NCBI GenBank assembly: GCA_947167995.1
Contig: CAMVKS010000010.1
Location: forward strand, 1 to 64,000
From: an uncultured Prevotellaceae bacterium
GTDB lineage: Bacteria > Bacteroidota > Bacteroidia > Bacteroidales > Muribaculaceae
Reading direction: 5' to 3'
DNA: 64,000 nucleotides
The position numbers and the translations under genes are program-made. Below are positions 45,558 through 54,750 of this stretch, piece by piece (within the stretch, counting starts at the first letter, position 1; every line of letters starts with the position of its first letter). The notes under the pieces are model-generated. The model ran no database searches and had not been told where the DNA came from. It worked only from the letters and a program-made list of their open reading frames with translations.

Positions 45558-47804
45558 ATGAAAAAAACAGTACTTCTTCTTTTTGCCATGTTCTTGGCAT
45601 TGTCGAGTTTCGCCCAATCGGCGACAACTCCTAAAAGCACGATCACTCCTGGTGATGGAGAGACTTGGTGGGGATACTTCACCGACAATGACGCTAATGC
45701 TGCCAACTTTAGTGCTTATGGTGTTAACGCACAGGCAAACTATGAGGCAGCCATTAAAATTTCAAGGAATGACCCAATTATGGGCAATGCCACCGTTAAA
45801 GCAATGCGCTTGTGGTTGAACTATACCACTATCCCTAAGATCACCAGCCTTAAGATTTGGGTGACTAAGACCCTAAAGCCTAACGCTGAGGGCGCTCTAT
45901 ATATTCAAGATGTTGACCTGTCAACCTTGACAGTTGGAGCCAACGATATAGCGCTTAACACTCCTTTTACTATCAACAATGCCATTACTTATTTTGGCTT
46001 CACAATCGAGCTTAACGGTCAAGATTACGCTATCATGAATGGTGGTGTGTATGAAGCTAACACATTCTTCTTCCGTGCTACAGCACAGCAAACCTCTTGG
46101 ACATCGGTCACCAATCATGGTAAGCTGGCTTTGCAGCTCATGGGTGAGGGTATCAACATTCCTCAAAACGCAGCTATCTTTACTAATAAGAATCTTGGAA
46201 CTCACAACTATCAAGTGGGCAATGAGGCTGTTGTACCAGTAACTATAAAGAACAAAGGTGTGAACAATATCACTTCTGTTTCTTACACTATTACCTCTAA
46301 TAACGATCCTTCTACTGCTACCCCCGAGGTTACAGTGCCTATTAACAACATTACTTATGGCGCCACTGCAACATTCGACGTTTCTTTCGATACCAGTGAG
46401 CCTAAGAGAGACACAAGGACTGTCACTATCACTAAGGTGAATGGCCAACCTAACGACGCTGTTGCTACCGAATGTGTGGCAAGCGGTAATTTTGCTGTTG
46501 TCGCTTTCTTGTTTACCAGAGTTCCAGTTATCGAGGAGTTCACTGGCACTTGGTGCGGATGGTGTCCTCGTGGATTCGTTGGAATGGAAATGGCACATGA
46601 GAAATTTGGCGACCAGGTTGTGCTCATCGCAGCCCACAACGGCGACCCAATGGTGACTTCAGACTATAATCCAGTAATGTCAACCGTAAGTGGATTCCCC
46701 GATGCTCGTGCCAACCGCGCAACCGACTTGGATCCTAACCCAGATGCTATCCAGAGCGCTATCGATCAGAGTATGCTCGAAGTTCCAATTGGCATGGTTC
46801 AGGTTACAGCTCAATGGGATGATGAGCAGATGAAAACTATTAAAATGGATGCTACTTCTAAATTTGCCTTTGCCGAGGAGAATGCTAACTACGGTATTGC
46901 ATTTGTGCTTACCGAGGATGGCATGAAGGGCACCAGTTCTAGCTGGGGACAGCAAAACTACTACAGTGGTCAAAGCGGATATCCCAGTTACATGGATTGG
47001 TGGTGCAGTCAAGGTTCAAAGGTTACTGGATTAGAGTACAACTTTGTTGCAGTAGGAGCTTGGCAAATCGCTAGTGGTTTCAATGGCTCGGTTAAGACAT
47101 CGTTTGAGGCTGGTGAGGTGATGCCATTCAGCTATACAGCCGATATCTCTACCAATACTCTCATTCAAGACAAGTCGAAACTGAAAGTTGCTGCTCTGCT
47201 CATCGACCGCGGTGCTAACAAGATCATTAACGCTTGGCAGACCACAATCTATCCTTATGGATACAATCCTGTTCCAAGCGAGTTCTACATGGTTGGTACT
47301 TTCAACGAGTGGAACACTACCGAGGCAGGTGGACGCTTAGTATTCACTGCTGCCGATGAGGAGGGCGTTTATGAGGCTACTGGCACTCTCGAGGCTGGTG
47401 CCGAGTTCAAGGTTATCACTCCAAACGGCGACGACTGGACATGGTATGGTGGCGTTGACGAGAACAACGTTGGTTTCTTCATGATTTATGACAACCTGCT
47501 CAACACGCCACTGCAGATGGTTGACGGCTCTAACTTCCGCATCGAGAATGGTGGCGAGTTCACCTTCCGCATCAACGCCAACGACATGACTCTCACCGTT
47601 CTTCCTGTTGGTGGCCCTGTTGTTCCTGGTGATGTTAACGGCGACGGTGTGGTTACCGCTGGTGATGTCACATTGCTTTACAACATCATGCTCAATGATG
47701 ACTACACAGGCGTTTCCAATGCCGACCAGAATGGCGACGGCGTGATCACAAGTGCCGACATAACAGCCATCTACAGCATCCTGCTTGGTAGCAGCAAGAA
47801 ATAA
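45558..47804 (+). CDS. Multidomain secreted Omp28-like thioredoxin/dockerin protein
   Basis: 748 residues. In order: signal peptide (1-20), a beta-jellyroll-like domain (about 25-200), an Ig/CARDB-like domain (about 201-300), an Omp28-type thioredoxin fold with WCGWC (C333, C336), a SusE-like domain (about 575-690, FYMVGTFNEWNTTEAGGR), and a C-terminal dockerin-like pair (GDVNGDGVVTAGDVTLLYNI). It starts 24 bp after the previous dockerin gene. The CxxC suggests thiol exchange outside the cytoplasm. Confidence 0.82.
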   Translation: MKKTVLLLFAMFLALSSFAQSATTPKSTITPGDGETWWGYFTDNDANAANFSAYGVNAQANYEAAIKISRNDPIMGNATVKAMRLWLNYTTIPKITSLKIWVTKTLKPNAEGALYIQDVDLSTLTVGANDIALNTPFTINNAITYFGFTIELNGQDYAIMNGGVYEANTFFFRATAQQTSWTSVTNHGKLALQLMGEGINIPQNAAIFTNKNLGTHNYQVGNEAVVPVTIKNKGVNNITSVSYTITSNNDPSTATPEVTVPINNITYGATATFDVSFDTSEPKRDTRTVTITKVNGQPNDAVATECVASGNFAVVAFLFTRVPVIEEFTGTWCGWCPRGFVGMEMAHEKFGDQVVLIAAHNGDPMVTSDYNPVMSTVSGFPDARANRATDLDPNPDAIQSAIDQSMLEVPIGMVQVTAQWDDEQMKTIKMDATSKFAFAEENANYGIAFVLTEDGMKGTSSSWGQQNYYSGQSGYPSYMDWWCSQGSKVTGLEYNFVAVGAWQIASGFNGSVKTSFEAGEVMPFSYTADISTNTLIQDKSKLKVAALLIDRGANKIINAWQTTIYPYGYNPVPSEFYMVGTFNEWNTTEAGGRLVFTAADEEGVYEATGTLEAGAEFKVITPNGDDWTWYGGVDENNVGFFMIYDNLLNTPLQMVDGSNFRIENGGEFTFRINANDMTLTVLPVGGPVVPGDVNGDGVVTAGDVTLLYNIMLNDDYTGVSNADQNGDGVITSADITAIYSILLGSSKK

Positions 47805-47829
47805 ACCTTCGAGCGTTTTAGATGTCTAA

Positions 47830-47871
47830 AAGGATGTTGCATAACAAGCAAAACTGTTTTGCAACATCCTT
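47830..47871 (+). terminator. Hairpin after the Omp28-like gene
   Basis: AAGGATGTTGCA pairs with TGCAACATCCTT, 12 perfect pairs with an 18-nt loop. No T run follows. Confidence 0.6.
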
Positions 47872-47896
47872 ATAACAACACAAAACTTTTTATACA

Positions 47897-48388
47897 ATGA
47901 AAAAAATTGCTTTATTACTATCTCTTTTCGCCTTGATGGCTTCGAGCAATGTGTTTGCGCAACTGCCAGCCGTGACAATAAAGACTATTGATGGACAGAC
48001 GGTAAAAGTCGACACCCTCAACAATGGCGGCAAGCCTTTCATCATCGACATGTTTGCCACTTGGTGCAAGCCATGCCTGCGAGAGCTGGATGCCATATCC
48101 GAAGTCTATGGCGACTGGCAAGAAGAGACTGGCGTCAAGATTTTTGCCGTGAGCATCGACCAAGCGCAGAACGTACATAAAGTGAAACCGCTTGTCGCCA
48201 ATCATGGATGGGAATATGAGGTACTTATCGACGCCAACGAAGACCTTAAACGCGCGTTGGGAGTTCAGATGATTCCTTTCACTATGATTGTTGACGGACA
48301 AGGCAAAATTGTATACAAGCACACAGGCTACAACAGTGGTGATGAGAATGAACTTATAGAAAAAGTACGCCAGCTCGTCAATCAATGA
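47897..48388 (+). CDS. TlpA-family thiol-disulfide oxidoreductase
   Basis: 163 residues with a signal peptide (IALLLSLFALMASSNVFAQ). The thioredoxin active site is MFATWCKPCLRELDAI, and the cis-Pro region is QMIPFTMIVDGQG. It should act as a reductant or resolvase in the periplasm. Its stop overlaps the start of the DUF6029 gene by 4 bases, so the two are translationally coupled. Confidence 0.92.
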   Translation: MKKIALLLSLFALMASSNVFAQLPAVTIKTIDGQTVKVDTLNNGGKPFIIDMFATWCKPCLRELDAISEVYGDWQEETGVKIFAVSIDQAQNVHKVKPLVANHGWEYEVLIDANEDLKRALGVQMIPFTMIVDGQGKIVYKHTGYNSGDENELIEKVRQLVNQ

Positions 48389-49947
48389 AAAGAGCAGTCC
48401 TGTATATCGTGATTCTGTGTTGCTATCTTTACTCGCCTGCACAAGACGACAAGAAGGTGAAGGTGAGTGGTAGTGTGCAGAGCGACATGTTAGTGCCCAT
48501 GCGTGACGAGGCCATCGGGGCCGAGAAAACCGAGGATTTCCAAACCAACACCTATGGCGAAGTCATGATTCAAAGCAAGTATGTCGACGCTGGTCTCAGG
48601 GTGGAATATCTACAGCACCCCCTGCCTGGTTTCGAGAAGGACTTCAAGGGATGGGGTGTGCCCAACTTCTGGGTGAAAGGTCGTTACAAAAACACCGAGC
48701 TCACAGTGGGTACATTCTACGAGCAGTTTGGACTCGGACTTGTGCTGCGCACCTATGAGGAACGCTCACTGGGCATCGACAACTCGCTGCTGGGTGCGCG
48801 TCTCGTGACACGTCCCACCAATGGTGTTACCATCAAGGCACTATCGGGCCGCCAGCGCCGTTATTGGGGTTGGAACAAGGGGCTCGTGAGCGGCATCGAT
48901 GCCGAAGTCAATATCAACGAATGGATTCCGGCGTTGCGCAATCGTGGTACCGAACTGATGATTGGCGGCTCGTGGGTGAACAAGTATGAGAAGCAAGAAG
49001 ATATTTTTGTCGACCCCACCCACAAGCTCAATCTCCCCAAGTTTGTCAATGCCTGGGACGTGAGAGCATCGCTCAACACTGGCCCATGGAGTGTTCATGC
49101 CGAGTATGCCCAGAAGACCCAAGACCCGTCGTTCGACAACGGTTACAGCTATCAAAAAGGTACTGCGGCAGTGCTCTCGGGGTCCTATTCGCAAAAGGGG
49201 CTGAGCATCTTGCTGCAAGCCAAGCGCAGCGAGAACATGTCGTTCCGCAGCCGCCGCAGCATGATAGGGACTTCGTCGTTCATCAACCACCTGCCGGCGT
49301 TCACGCAGGACCAGACCTACGCCCTTGCGGCTCTCTACCCCTATGCCACACAGCTGGCCGGCGGTGAGTGGGCTTTTCAGGCCGAGGTGGGTTACAATTT
49401 CAAGCGCAAAACCAAGCTTGGTGGCAAGTATGGCATGAATCTCAAGTTCAACTTCTCGCATGTGCGCTGGGAGGGTGAGACTTTCTATCAAGACATCGAC
49501 GTGACACTCACCCGCAAGTTGTCGCAATCGGTAAAGCTCATTCTCATGTATATGAACCAGCGATACAACATGACGGTTGTTGAGGGCCACGGTGGAATGG
49601 TGCGTTCTAATATCTTCATTGCCGACGCACAGTTCCAACTCTCGAAAAAAACTTCACTGCGCACCGAGCTGCAATATCTGTCGACTCCCGACGACAAGGG
49701 CGACTGGCTGTTTGCTCTTGCCGAGCTCTCTCTGTCACCGCACTGGATGTTCACTGTGAGCGACATGTACAATGCGGGAGAGACCAACATCCACTACTAT
49801 CATGGCGATGTCACGTTTACCATGTCGGCACATCGCGTGCAATTAGGCTTCGGACGAACTCGCGCAGGTTATAACTGCTCGGGCGGTGTGTGCCGCTATG
49901 TTCCTGCAAGCCGGGGTTTCACTTTGTCTTATAACTACACATTCTGA
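48385..49947 (+). CDS. DUF6029 outer-membrane barrel protein
   Basis: 520 residues with a short signal peptide, then alternating amphipathic strands ending in GFTLSYNYTF, the aromatic C-terminus of a beta-barrel. The sequence fits the Bacteroidetes DUF6029 family; transport substrate unknown. It is placed between TlpA and an Omp28-type lipoprotein with a 2-bp gap on the far side. Confidence 0.8.
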   Translation: MKRAVLYIVILCCYLYSPAQDDKKVKVSGSVQSDMLVPMRDEAIGAEKTEDFQTNTYGEVMIQSKYVDAGLRVEYLQHPLPGFEKDFKGWGVPNFWVKGRYKNTELTVGTFYEQFGLGLVLRTYEERSLGIDNSLLGARLVTRPTNGVTIKALSGRQRRYWGWNKGLVSGIDAEVNINEWIPALRNRGTELMIGGSWVNKYEKQEDIFVDPTHKLNLPKFVNAWDVRASLNTGPWSVHAEYAQKTQDPSFDNGYSYQKGTAAVLSGSYSQKGLSILLQAKRSENMSFRSRRSMIGTSSFINHLPAFTQDQTYALAALYPYATQLAGGEWAFQAEVGYNFKRKTKLGGKYGMNLKFNFSHVRWEGETFYQDIDVTLTRKLSQSVKLILMYMNQRYNMTVVEGHGGMVRSNIFIADAQFQLSKKTSLRTELQYLSTPDDKGDWLFALAELSLSPHWMFTVSDMYNAGETNIHYYHGDVTFTMSAHRVQLGFGRTRAGYNCSGGVCRYVPASRGFTLSYNYTF

Positions 49948-49949
49948 TT

Positions 49950-50750
49950 ATGAAGATCAAGGCTTACATAACATTAATGCTGGCTACACTGCTCATGGCG
50001 GCGTGTAGCCACATCAACGAGGATGAGCAACTGATATATGTGAAACCCGCAGCTGTAGAACGCAGTGTCCTGTTAGAGGACTTCACCGGACAGCGTTGTG
50101 TGAACTGTCCCATGGCAGCCGAAGAGATTGCTAAGCTGCACGAGCAGTATGGCGAGGATGCCATCATTGCCGTGAGCATCCACTCGGGACCCTTGGGATT
50201 CCACACCAACCCCCGTTTCCTGGGGCTTGCCACCGACCTGGGCGATAACTATTACAATCACTGGAACTTAGAATATCAGCCAGTGGGATTAATCGACCGT
50301 GGCACTCCTGCCGAGTACACCGCTTGGGGAACACTCATCAGGCAAGAGTTGCAGAAGACTGCACCAGTGGATATTGACCTTATGGTGAATCCAGGTGATA
50401 ACAATCAAATAGATATCTACACCGAGATTAAGGGTGTAGACGGGAACACACAAGGCAAACTGCAACTGTGGATTGTTGAGGATGACATCACAGCATTCCA
50501 GATGATGCCCGACGGCACACGCAACGACAATTACATCCATCAGCATGTGCTCCGAGCCGCTATCAACGGCGAGTGGGGCGAAGACATTGATGTTCAAGAG
50601 GGATATTCTGTCTCGAAAAATCACCTAATCACTCTCTCCGACGAGTGGAAGGTCGAAAACCTCTCGGTAATAGCATTCGTCTACAACAACTCGGGTGTTC
50701 TACAGGTGACAAAGACCAAACTGTTGAATGACGACGAAGTAGAACAATAA
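49950..50750 (+). CDS. Omp28-family outer-membrane lipoprotein
   Basis: 266 residues. A lipobox (LATLLMAACSH) anchors it, and LLEDFTGQRCVNCPMAAEEI carries the Omp28 CxxC in a thioredoxin-like fold. The homologue in Porphyromonas is a surface lipoprotein. It closes the TlpA-DUF6029-Omp28 operon; the shared CxxC design suggests these three work as one thiol-redox or cargo system. Confidence 0.88.
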   Translation: MKIKAYITLMLATLLMAACSHINEDEQLIYVKPAAVERSVLLEDFTGQRCVNCPMAAEEIAKLHEQYGEDAIIAVSIHSGPLGFHTNPRFLGLATDLGDNYYNHWNLEYQPVGLIDRGTPAEYTAWGTLIRQELQKTAPVDIDLMVNPGDNNQIDIYTEIKGVDGNTQGKLQLWIVEDDITAFQMMPDGTRNDNYIHQHVLRAAINGEWGEDIDVQEGYSVSKNHLITLSDEWKVENLSVIAFVYNNSGVLQVTKTKLLNDDEVEQ

Positions 50751-50777
50751 AGTGGCGTTTTACCTTAAACTCACAAG

Positions 50778-50807
50778 TCCCGGAACAATAAGCACATTGT
50801 TTCGGGG
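50778..50807. terminator. Bidirectional terminator
   Basis: TCCCGGAACAAT pairs with ATTGTTTCGGGG (with G-T pairs) between the converging lipoprotein and AraC genes; T-rich sequence follows on the right. Confidence 0.65.
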
Positions 50808-51638
50808 CTATTGTTTTGCGGTAAACTGTGGCTGGAGGCTGCGGCGGTAGTCGCTGGGCGTCATGCCCAAGTGCTTGGTGCAGTAGCGGCTGAAGTAGCT
50901 CAGTGAGGCAAAATTCATGCGCTCGGCAATCTGTGTGAGCGACAGGCGCTCGTCTTCAAGAAGATTTTTCAGTATTGGCACAGTGGCACGGTCAATAAAC
51001 GACGTGACGCTGTGCCCTGTCAGTCTCTTTATGGTGGCCGAGAGGTACTTGGGCGACACGTTCAGGCACTCGGCATAGTAGTTAACGCTGCGCTCGGTGC
51101 TGCTCACACCGGTCGACAGCAGTTCCATGAGCGACTTCACAATATAACCCGTGCGGTCGCTGTGCTCGCTGGTGGTGTCGCGATGTGAATGCGATTCAAA
51201 GATGTCATACATCATGGTTTGGCACAGGCTCCCCATCATTTCACGGTAAAACATGTGATGGCGGTTTTCCATGCGGTCGCGCAGCCGGTGGAAATCGTCA
51301 AGAATGCGCATAGCGTGCTCTTCGCTGAGAGGAATTACTGGGTTGTAGTTTAGGCTTATGCTACCACCAATGCTATAATTGTTTGAGGGCAATAGGCTCT
51401 GAAGGAACTTGTTGTCGGCAGCAAACCACTCAACAGTCATCTCGGGGTGGGCTGCCAGATTGCTGGCACGGTGAGGGAAAGGCATCACCACAAGGTCGTT
51501 CTTCATGATGTGGTAGCAATGCTCGTTAAACACAAAGCTGCCTTCGCCCCCAGTGCACAGCAAGTGCATGCAGGTGTGCCTGAGCTCGGGAGCATTCATC
51601 CCGTAAAAATCGTCGGAAAAAAGAAAATCTATCTTCAT
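50808..51638 (-). CDS. AraC-family regulator of the redox operon (probable)
   Basis: 276 residues from MKIDFLFSDDFYGMNAPELR; an upstream in-frame start at 51695 lies close to the -7 box and is left out. The N-terminal half is a cupin sensor; the C-terminal half holds two helix-turn-helix units (YAECLNVSPKYLSATIKRLT; SLTQIAERMNFASLSYFSRY). It is divergent from the operon starting at 51844, the layout of E. coli yqhC beside yqhD-dkgA. Confidence 0.88.
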   Translation of the reverse strand: MKIDFLFSDDFYGMNAPELRHTCMHLLCTGGEGSFVFNEHCYHIMKNDLVVMPFPHRASNLAAHPEMTVEWFAADNKFLQSLLPSNNYSIGGSISLNYNPVIPLSEEHAMRILDDFHRLRDRMENRHHMFYREMMGSLCQTMMYDIFESHSHRDTTSEHSDRTGYIVKSLMELLSTGVSSTERSVNYYAECLNVSPKYLSATIKRLTGHSVTSFIDRATVPILKNLLEDERLSLTQIAERMNFASLSYFSRYCTKHLGMTPSDYRRSLQPQFTAKQ

Positions 51639-51713
51639 GTCGTTTATCGTTTGTCGGGGAATCGGAAACTCTCCCCTCTCACTCTCCCCTCTCACCTATA
51701 ACTCCGTTTGTTG

Positions 51714-51721
51714 CAAAAATA
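51714..51721 (-). promoter_or_regulatory. -7 box of the AraC regulator gene
   Basis: Minus-strand TATTTTTG; no clear -33 match. Confidence 0.4.
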
Positions 51722-51809
51722 CACAATATTTTAAAAGAAAAAGAATATTTTGTGCAAAAAGTGAAAATTGTGGTGCTTTTTGTGAAACTTTTAAGTCAAA
51801 AAACAGTAG

Positions 51810-51817
51810 TAATTTTG
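51810..51817 (+). promoter_or_regulatory. -7 box of the redox operon
   Basis: TAATTTTG, 26 bp before the first start codon. The nearest TTTT lies 17 bp upstream; the poor -33 fits a promoter that needs an activator. Confidence 0.5.
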
Positions 51818-51843
51818 CAGTGTAATTAAAAAAATAGAGAAAA

Positions 51844-52371
51844 ATGGAAGCAATCATTGTTGACCCCCGCAAAACCACTCCTAGTGAGATGGAGCGCGGC
51901 ATGAAAGATGTGAAACTGGTTTTTGCAATTAACCATACTATGCCCTACACCGAGGAATATAACAACCTGGTGAAGGAACTTTTTGGCGATAATTTGGGTG
52001 ATGGAGCCATGGTGATGCCACCACTCAAGGGAGTGTGCTTCGATAGGGTGCACATAGGCAGGAATGTGATGATTATGCCCGACTGCCTGATGATGTCACG
52101 AGGCGGCATTTTAATCGAGGATGATGTAATGATAGCTGCCAACGTACAGCTCATCAGCAACAATCATGACTTGCACGACCGCCAGTTGCTTATTTGCAAG
52201 CCTGTGCACATAGGCAAGAAAGCATGGATTGGCGCAGGTGCCACCATTTTGCCTGGTGTAACTGTGGGGGAGAATGCCGTGGTCGCAGCAGGTGCTGTTG
52301 TCACTAAGGACGTCGCTCCTAACACTATTGTTGGAGGCAATCCTGCAAAGTTTATCAAGAATATAGAGTAA
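51844..52371 (+). CDS. Hexapeptide-repeat sugar O-acetyltransferase
   Basis: 175 residues, a left-handed beta-helix acetyltransferase of the maltose/galactoside type (VQLISNNHDLHDRQLLICKP with the catalytic His; IGAGATILPGVTVGENAVVA). It transfers acetyl from acetyl-CoA to a hydroxyl group. It is gene 1 of the redox operon. Confidence 0.9.
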   Translation: MEAIIVDPRKTTPSEMERGMKDVKLVFAINHTMPYTEEYNNLVKELFGDNLGDGAMVMPPLKGVCFDRVHIGRNVMIMPDCLMMSRGGILIEDDVMIAANVQLISNNHDLHDRQLLICKPVHIGKKAWIGAGATILPGVTVGENAVVAAGAVVTKDVAPNTIVGGNPAKFIKNIE

Positions 52372-52392
52372 TAACAATTAGGAGGACATACT

Positions 52393-53247
52393 ATGATTTT
52401 CGATAGAAACGAACAAAAGGCAGTAGTGGCACTTTTGGGTGCCGGAAGTATGGGAACTGCCATCGTGCGCCGCATTGCAGCAGGCAAAAAGATTTTGCTG
52501 GGTGACATCAGCGAAAAAGCGTTGGAGCGCGTGGGCGACGACTTTCGTCGCAGTGGCTACGACGTGGAGACAATGGTGGTAGACGCTTTGCAAAAAGATA
52601 GCATCGAGGCCTTCGCACAAAGGGCTGCCAGCCTTGGCCCCGTGATGTATTTCATCGACACTGCAGGTGCTTCACCCAATCAGGCCAGTCCTGAACACAT
52701 CGTAAATCTCGACATGGTGGGTACTGGCTATGCTGTGGATGCATTTGGCGAAGTGATGGCGCAGGGTGGCGCAGGACTTATTATTTCGAGTCAAGCGGCT
52801 TATATGTATCCAATTCCTAATGACATCGAACTGCAGTTGGTAAACACTGCTACCGAGGATTTGAAAGACGTTAAATTCATCCAAGAGGTGGCGATGAAAG
52901 ATTCGGGGTTAGCCTACATGATTGCTAAGCGCATGAATCACTTGCAAGCTCAACGTGCTGCCGCCACTACATGGCGTAAGCGTCGAGCACGCATCAACAC
53001 AATCTCACCAGGTGTTATCGTCACTCCGCTGGCCTACGATGAGTTCCGTGCAAGTGGCGCGGGCTATCAAGCTATGATTGACGCCTCGGCTGCACAGCGC
53101 ACAGGCACCAGCGACGAGATTGCCGAGGTGGCAGCATTCCTGCTTGGTGAGCACGCCAAGTTCATCACAGGAACCGACTTGCTCGTCGATGGTGGCGTGA
53201 TAGCCTCAATTCGCACAGGGGAATTCAAACTTTGGAGAGAAGATTAA
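52393..53247 (+). CDS. SDR-family oxidoreductase (first copy)
   Basis: 284 residues; Rossmann fold with the nucleotide loop LLGAGSMGTAIVRRI (GxGxxG instead of the classical TGxxxGxG). Ser in IISSQAAY and the YMIAK motif give the SDR catalytic Ser-Tyr-Lys. INTISPGVIVTPLAYDEF and TDLLVDGGV are typical SDR segments. Gene 2, and a close paralogue of gene 5. Confidence 0.88.
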   Translation: MIFDRNEQKAVVALLGAGSMGTAIVRRIAAGKKILLGDISEKALERVGDDFRRSGYDVETMVVDALQKDSIEAFAQRAASLGPVMYFIDTAGASPNQASPEHIVNLDMVGTGYAVDAFGEVMAQGGAGLIISSQAAYMYPIPNDIELQLVNTATEDLKDVKFIQEVAMKDSGLAYMIAKRMNHLQAQRAAATTWRKRRARINTISPGVIVTPLAYDEFRASGAGYQAMIDASAAQRTGTSDEIAEVAAFLLGEHAKFITGTDLLVDGGVIASIRTGEFKLWRED

Positions 53248-53265
53248 ACAAATAAATTAAAAATA

Positions 53266-53874
53266 ATGAGTATCAAAAGTATCATCACAGCCGTATTGGC
53301 ACTGCTGGTAACAACGGCATGCAACGGCGGCGTAAAGCAAGAAACAGCTATGGAAAATAAAGGTAAAGCACTCGTAGTGTTCTTCTCGCATGCGGGCGAC
53401 AACTACGCGGTAGGAAACATCGAAGTGGGCAACACTAAAATAGTTGCCGATTACATCAGCGAAATCACTGGCGCCGACCAGTTTGAGATTGTAACCCACA
53501 AGTATGACGGCATGGCCTACACTCCGCTCATCAACCTTGCACAGGAAGAGACCCGCAACGGTGAGCTGCCACCCTACGAGGGCGATATCGAGAACTTGTC
53601 GCAGTATGACACCATCTTCATTGGCGGACCAGTGTGGTGGGGCACCTATCCACAGGTGATGTTCACCTTCTTCAAGAAGCACGCTAACGACCTGAAGGGC
53701 AAGACAGTTATCCCATTCACTACTCATGAGGGCAGCGGACTTGCCAATTGCGTCGACGACGTGAAAAAGGCATTCCCTGGAGCCAATGTGCAGCGTGGAT
53801 TCAGCATCTATGGTCACGACGTGCGCTCGGGCAAGGGTAAAGTTGAGAATTGGCTCAAAGGTTTAGGCTACTAA
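53266..53874 (+). CDS. Flavodoxin, probable lipoprotein
   Basis: 202 residues. An N-terminal hydrophobic stretch ending in LLVTTAC suggests lipoprotein export, though the ATG at MENKGK (53350) would give a cytoplasmic form. VFFSHAGDNYAVGNIEVGNT is the FMN phosphate loop, IGGPVWWGTYP the second FMN loop. Gene 3 of the operon. Confidence 0.87.
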   Translation: MSIKSIITAVLALLVTTACNGGVKQETAMENKGKALVVFFSHAGDNYAVGNIEVGNTKIVADYISEITGADQFEIVTHKYDGMAYTPLINLAQEETRNGELPPYEGDIENLSQYDTIFIGGPVWWGTYPQVMFTFFKKHANDLKGKTVIPFTTHEGSGLANCVDDVKKAFPGANVQRGFSIYGHDVRSGKGKVENWLKGLGY

Positions 53875-53893
53875 TAATCAACCAATTACAATC

Positions 53894-54739
53894 ATGGAAT
53901 ATCTAAAGCTATCTAACGGAGTTGAGATGCCATTGCTGGGCTACGGCGTGTTCTTGGTTAGCCCCGAAGAGTGTGAACGTTGCGTGAGCGATGCCTTGAG
54001 TGTGGGATATCGTCTTATCGATACTGCACAAGCCTACCAAAATGAAGAAGGCGTGGGCAACGCTTGGCGCAAGAGTGGACTAAAGCGCGAAGACCTTTTC
54101 CTCGTGACGAAAGTGTGGATTGCCAATGCCGGTGAGGAAAAGGCAGCACAGAGTATTGACGAGAGTCTGCGCAAACTGCAGACCGACTACATCGACTTGC
54201 TGCTCATCCATCAAGCCTATGGCGACGTGTTCGGCACCTGGCGAGCAATGGAAAAAGCCTATCGCGACGGAAAGGTGCGCGCCATTGGCGTGAGCAACTT
54301 CCAGGCAGGGCGTTTCTTTGATTTCGCTCACTATGTTGACGTGAAACCCATGGTGAATCAGCTGCAATGCAACACAATCATCCAGCAGACCGACATTGAG
54401 CCCATACTTGCCGAATTCGGCACCAAGATGATGGCATGGGGACCTCTCGGAGGTCAGGGCGTTGACGGCATCGTCAAGAGCAAAGTGCTCGCCGACATTG
54501 GAACAAAGTATGGCAAGAGCGCAGCTCAGGTAGCCCTTCGCTGGCTCACCCAGCGAGGCATCGTGGCTATCCCCAAAAGCACTCACCGCGAGCGCATGGA
54601 GCAGAATCTCAACGTTTTCGACTTCACGTTAAGCAGCGATGACATGGCTTTGATTGCCAATCTCAACCAGCACGACACCGGCACCATCAACTTTGGCGAC
54701 CCACAATTTGTGAAATACCTAATCGAGAATTACGGATAA
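53894..54739 (+). CDS. Aldo/keto reductase, DkgA-like
   Basis: 281 residues. The catalytic tetrad is visible: Asp and Tyr in DTAQAYQNEEGVG, Lys in FLVTKVWIAN, His in LLLIHQAYGD. The length and start EYLKLSNGVEMPLLGYGVF match the AKR5 2,5-diketo-gluconate/methylglyoxal reductase type. Reduces aldehydes or ketones with NADPH. Gene 4. Confidence 0.92.
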   Translation: MEYLKLSNGVEMPLLGYGVFLVSPEECERCVSDALSVGYRLIDTAQAYQNEEGVGNAWRKSGLKREDLFLVTKVWIANAGEEKAAQSIDESLRKLQTDYIDLLLIHQAYGDVFGTWRAMEKAYRDGKVRAIGVSNFQAGRFFDFAHYVDVKPMVNQLQCNTIIQQTDIEPILAEFGTKMMAWGPLGGQGVDGIVKSKVLADIGTKYGKSAAQVALRWLTQRGIVAIPKSTHRERMEQNLNVFDFTLSSDDMALIANLNQHDTGTINFGDPQFVKYLIENYG

Positions 54740-54750
54740 AAAATTGTGCA

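Noticed and set aside
48841..49638. Open frame of 265 codons opposite the DUF6029 gene
   Set aside because: No signal peptide, domain or start context; the barrel protein is better supported.
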